Shown here: positions 13,741 through 14,944 of the stretch, piece after piece
How the letters are laid out: every line of letters starts with the position of its first letter
Numbering within the stretch: the first letter of the stretch is position 1
Source of the DNA: Candidatus Saccharimonadota bacterium
GTDB lineage: Bacteria > Patescibacteriota > Saccharimonadia > Saccharimonadales > UBA4665
Direction: 5' to 3'
DNA: 14,944 nt
Assembly: GCA_029288515.1 (NCBI GenBank)
Contig: JARIHB010000041.1
Coordinates: forward strand, 1-14,944
The notes under the pieces: model-generated
The model's database searches: none
The model's input: only the letters and a program-made list of their open reading frames with translations
What the model was told of the DNA's origin: nothing
Program-made: the position numbers and the translations under genes

Positions 13741-14943
13741 CTACGAGCGGGGCATGTGATCGTACAGATGGTTCATAGTATACGATGAGCGCATAAGCGG
13801 CTTTATAGCGTCCAGCGTGACATGCATCTTTACACCCGGATTCAACAGGCCATAAGGGTCAAATATTTGCTTTACCTTCGCAAATAAATTGTATATGTCT
13901 TCACCGTACAGCTTCTGCAAATAAGGGCCGCGCAACCGGCCATCGCCGTGTTCACCGCTAGTGCTCCCACCTAAAGAGATAACCAAATTATAATACTCAT
14001 CAATGATACGGAAGGCCTTCTGGCGGTCTCCCACCTGAGCCAGGTCGAGGAACGGCTGCATGTGCAGGTTCGCGTCGCCGGCATGACCCCATACAGCAGC
14101 CTGCAGGTGGTGACGGGCAAACAGCTGATATACGCCATCTAGGTACTCGCGTAAGCGTTCCGGCGGCACAATACCATCCTCAATAATCGGCAATGCCTTT
14201 ACGCCGCCCTCGCCATGGGCCACTACTGCCGCTGATGCGTGGCGCACCTTCCACAGTTCGTCCTGTTTAAGGGCGTCCGTTTCCACATGCGTACCGGCAG
14301 CGTGGGTTTCAAGGATCTTAAGGGCGCGTTTGGTTATTTTCTTCTGTACCCGCTCGCTGGCATTATCAAACTCAACCATGAGTATAACCTTGGGTAGCGG
14401 TGAAGGCACGAGATCCTTCAGTTGGTTAGGGTTCAAACGCTGCACAACGCTCAAAAGATGCTCATCCACCATCTCAATAGCGCTTGGCATCTCCGATAGG
14501 CTGCGCAGCTCCAGTACGGCAGCCTGGGCTTTCTCAATATCATCAAAATAACCGACCATCAACGTAGTAGTCGGGGAGTAGACTTCGGTGTCAAGAGCAA
14601 CTTCGGTAACAATCCCCAGCGTACCCTGCGAACCGACTATTAGCGGCGTAAGGTCTAACGAACCGTCACGGCGCTTAACGTCAGCTAGATCGTAGCCAGC
14701 AGCATTTTTGGTTACGCCCAGCTGCATTTTTTCTATTAGCTCACGGTTTTCATCTATCAACGAATCAATTGCCCGATAGATTTCGCCTTCAAAACTCGCG
14801 AGGCCGAGTTTTTTGTTAAGTTCTTTTTTACTCAAACGGCCAGTGTCAATCACTTCACCGTTAGCCAGCACCACGCGCAGCCCCCGCACGAAATCACGCG
14901 TCGAGCCATATTTAACGCTCTTCTCGCCGCTGGCGTCTGTCTC
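13741..14943 (-). CDS. FAD-linked oxidase, GlcD / D-lactate dehydrogenase type (5' truncated by window edge)
   Basis: Flavoenzyme oxidising a 2-hydroxy acid (glycolate, D-lactate or similar), with electrons passed to a cytochrome, quinone or partner subunit. The frame is open to the right edge, and the residues before the first possible start (SVKYGSTRDFVRGLRVVLANG) are conserved family sequence, so the GTG at 14887-14889 is not the true start. Visible parts are the end of the FAD-binding PCMH domain (SQGTLGIVTEVAL, contacting FAD) and the FAD-oxidase C-terminal domain with VWGHAGDANLHMQPF, STSGEHGDGRLRGPYL and FDPYGLLNPGVKM. These carry the His and Glu/His residues that bind substrate or metal in this family. 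The N-terminal half of the FAD-binding domain is missing. No cysteine-rich Fe-S domain follows, so it is not the fused GlcD-GlcF form. The exact substrate cannot be told. Confidence 0.93.
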   Translation of the reverse strand, partial: ETDASGEKSVKYGSTRDFVRGLRVVLANGEVIDTGRLSKKELNKKLGLASFEGEIYRAIDSLIDENRELIEKMQLGVTKNAAGYDLADVKRRDGSLDLTPLIVGSQGTLGIVTEVALDTEVYSPTTTLMVGYFDDIEKAQAAVLELRSLSEMPSAIEMVDEHLLSVVQRLNPNQLKDLVPSPLPKVILMVEFDNASERVQKKITKRALKILETHAAGTHVETDALKQDELWKVRHASAAVVAHGEGGVKALPIIEDGIVPPERLREYLDGVYQLFARHHLQAAVWGHAGDANLHMQPFLDLAQVGDRQKAFRIIDEYYNLVISLGGSTSGEHGDGRLRGPYLQKLYGEDIYNLFAKVKQIFDPYGLLNPGVKMHVTLDAIKPLMRSSYTMNHLYDHMPRS

Positions 14944-14944
14944 T

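Noticed and set aside
1..14944. CRISPR array, rRNA genes or UGA recoding
   Set aside because: No regularly spaced repeats and no rRNA sequence were seen; genes end normally at TGA, so the Gracilibacteria-type code does not apply.

Overview
The window reads as a chromosomal segment of a small-genome bacterium of the Candidate Phyla Radiation, most likely a Candidatus Saccharibacteria (TM7) relative. That placement is inferred from gene content and protein style: tightly packed genes, a lemA-htpX pair, a LigA without zinc-finger cysteines, and large lineage-restricted proteins of unknown function. It does not come from a marker gene. The standard code fits: every convincing gene ends cleanly at TAA, TAG or TGA.

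Left edge (1-993). The C-terminal half of a large serine recombinase (3-836) is followed, through an ATGA overlap and a strong Shine-Dalgarno, by a short ORF that runs into the 3' end of a reverse-strand tRNA-Ala(GGC). This looks like the right-hand end of an integrated mobile element abutting the host chromosome.

Housekeeping block on the minus strand (1042-7094). The transcription order is lemA, htpX, a polytopic membrane protein, ligA, then an ITPA/RdgB-type nucleotide pyrophosphatase. Gaps are 26 nt, 9 nt, a 4-nt overlap and 0 nt, so this is probably one transcript from a promoter near 7130. A CorA-type divalent-cation transporter follows after 76 nt.

Plus-strand island (7219-8210). An extended -10 promoter faces away from lemA and drives a predicted RNA of about 120 nt. 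It has two long helices, an intrinsic terminator, and an apical loop complementary to the terminator arm, so it resembles an attenuator or riboswitch. Two small unknown genes follow, overlapping by one base: a Cys/His-rich 76-aa protein and a 167-aa alpha/beta protein. A bidirectional terminator separates them from tRNA-Val(UAC).

Accessory block (8346-13685). Three minus-strand proteins of 429, 493 and 377 aa are divergent paralogues of one unrecognised family: a Pro/Gly-rich N-terminus, a coiled coil in two of them, a core with an H-D-H/G motif, and a helical C-terminus. Between them lie a plus-strand, T-rich EamA-type transporter gene, flanked by short copies of a tRNA T-arm sequence, and tRNA-Leu(GAG) with its own promoter and terminator.

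Right edge. The window ends inside a minus-strand FAD-linked (GlcD/D-lactate dehydrogenase type) oxidase whose N-terminus lies beyond the window. The recurring promoter style is TTG-like -35, 16-17 nt spacer, TACAAT/TAGAAT, or an extended TGnTATAC -10 without a -35.
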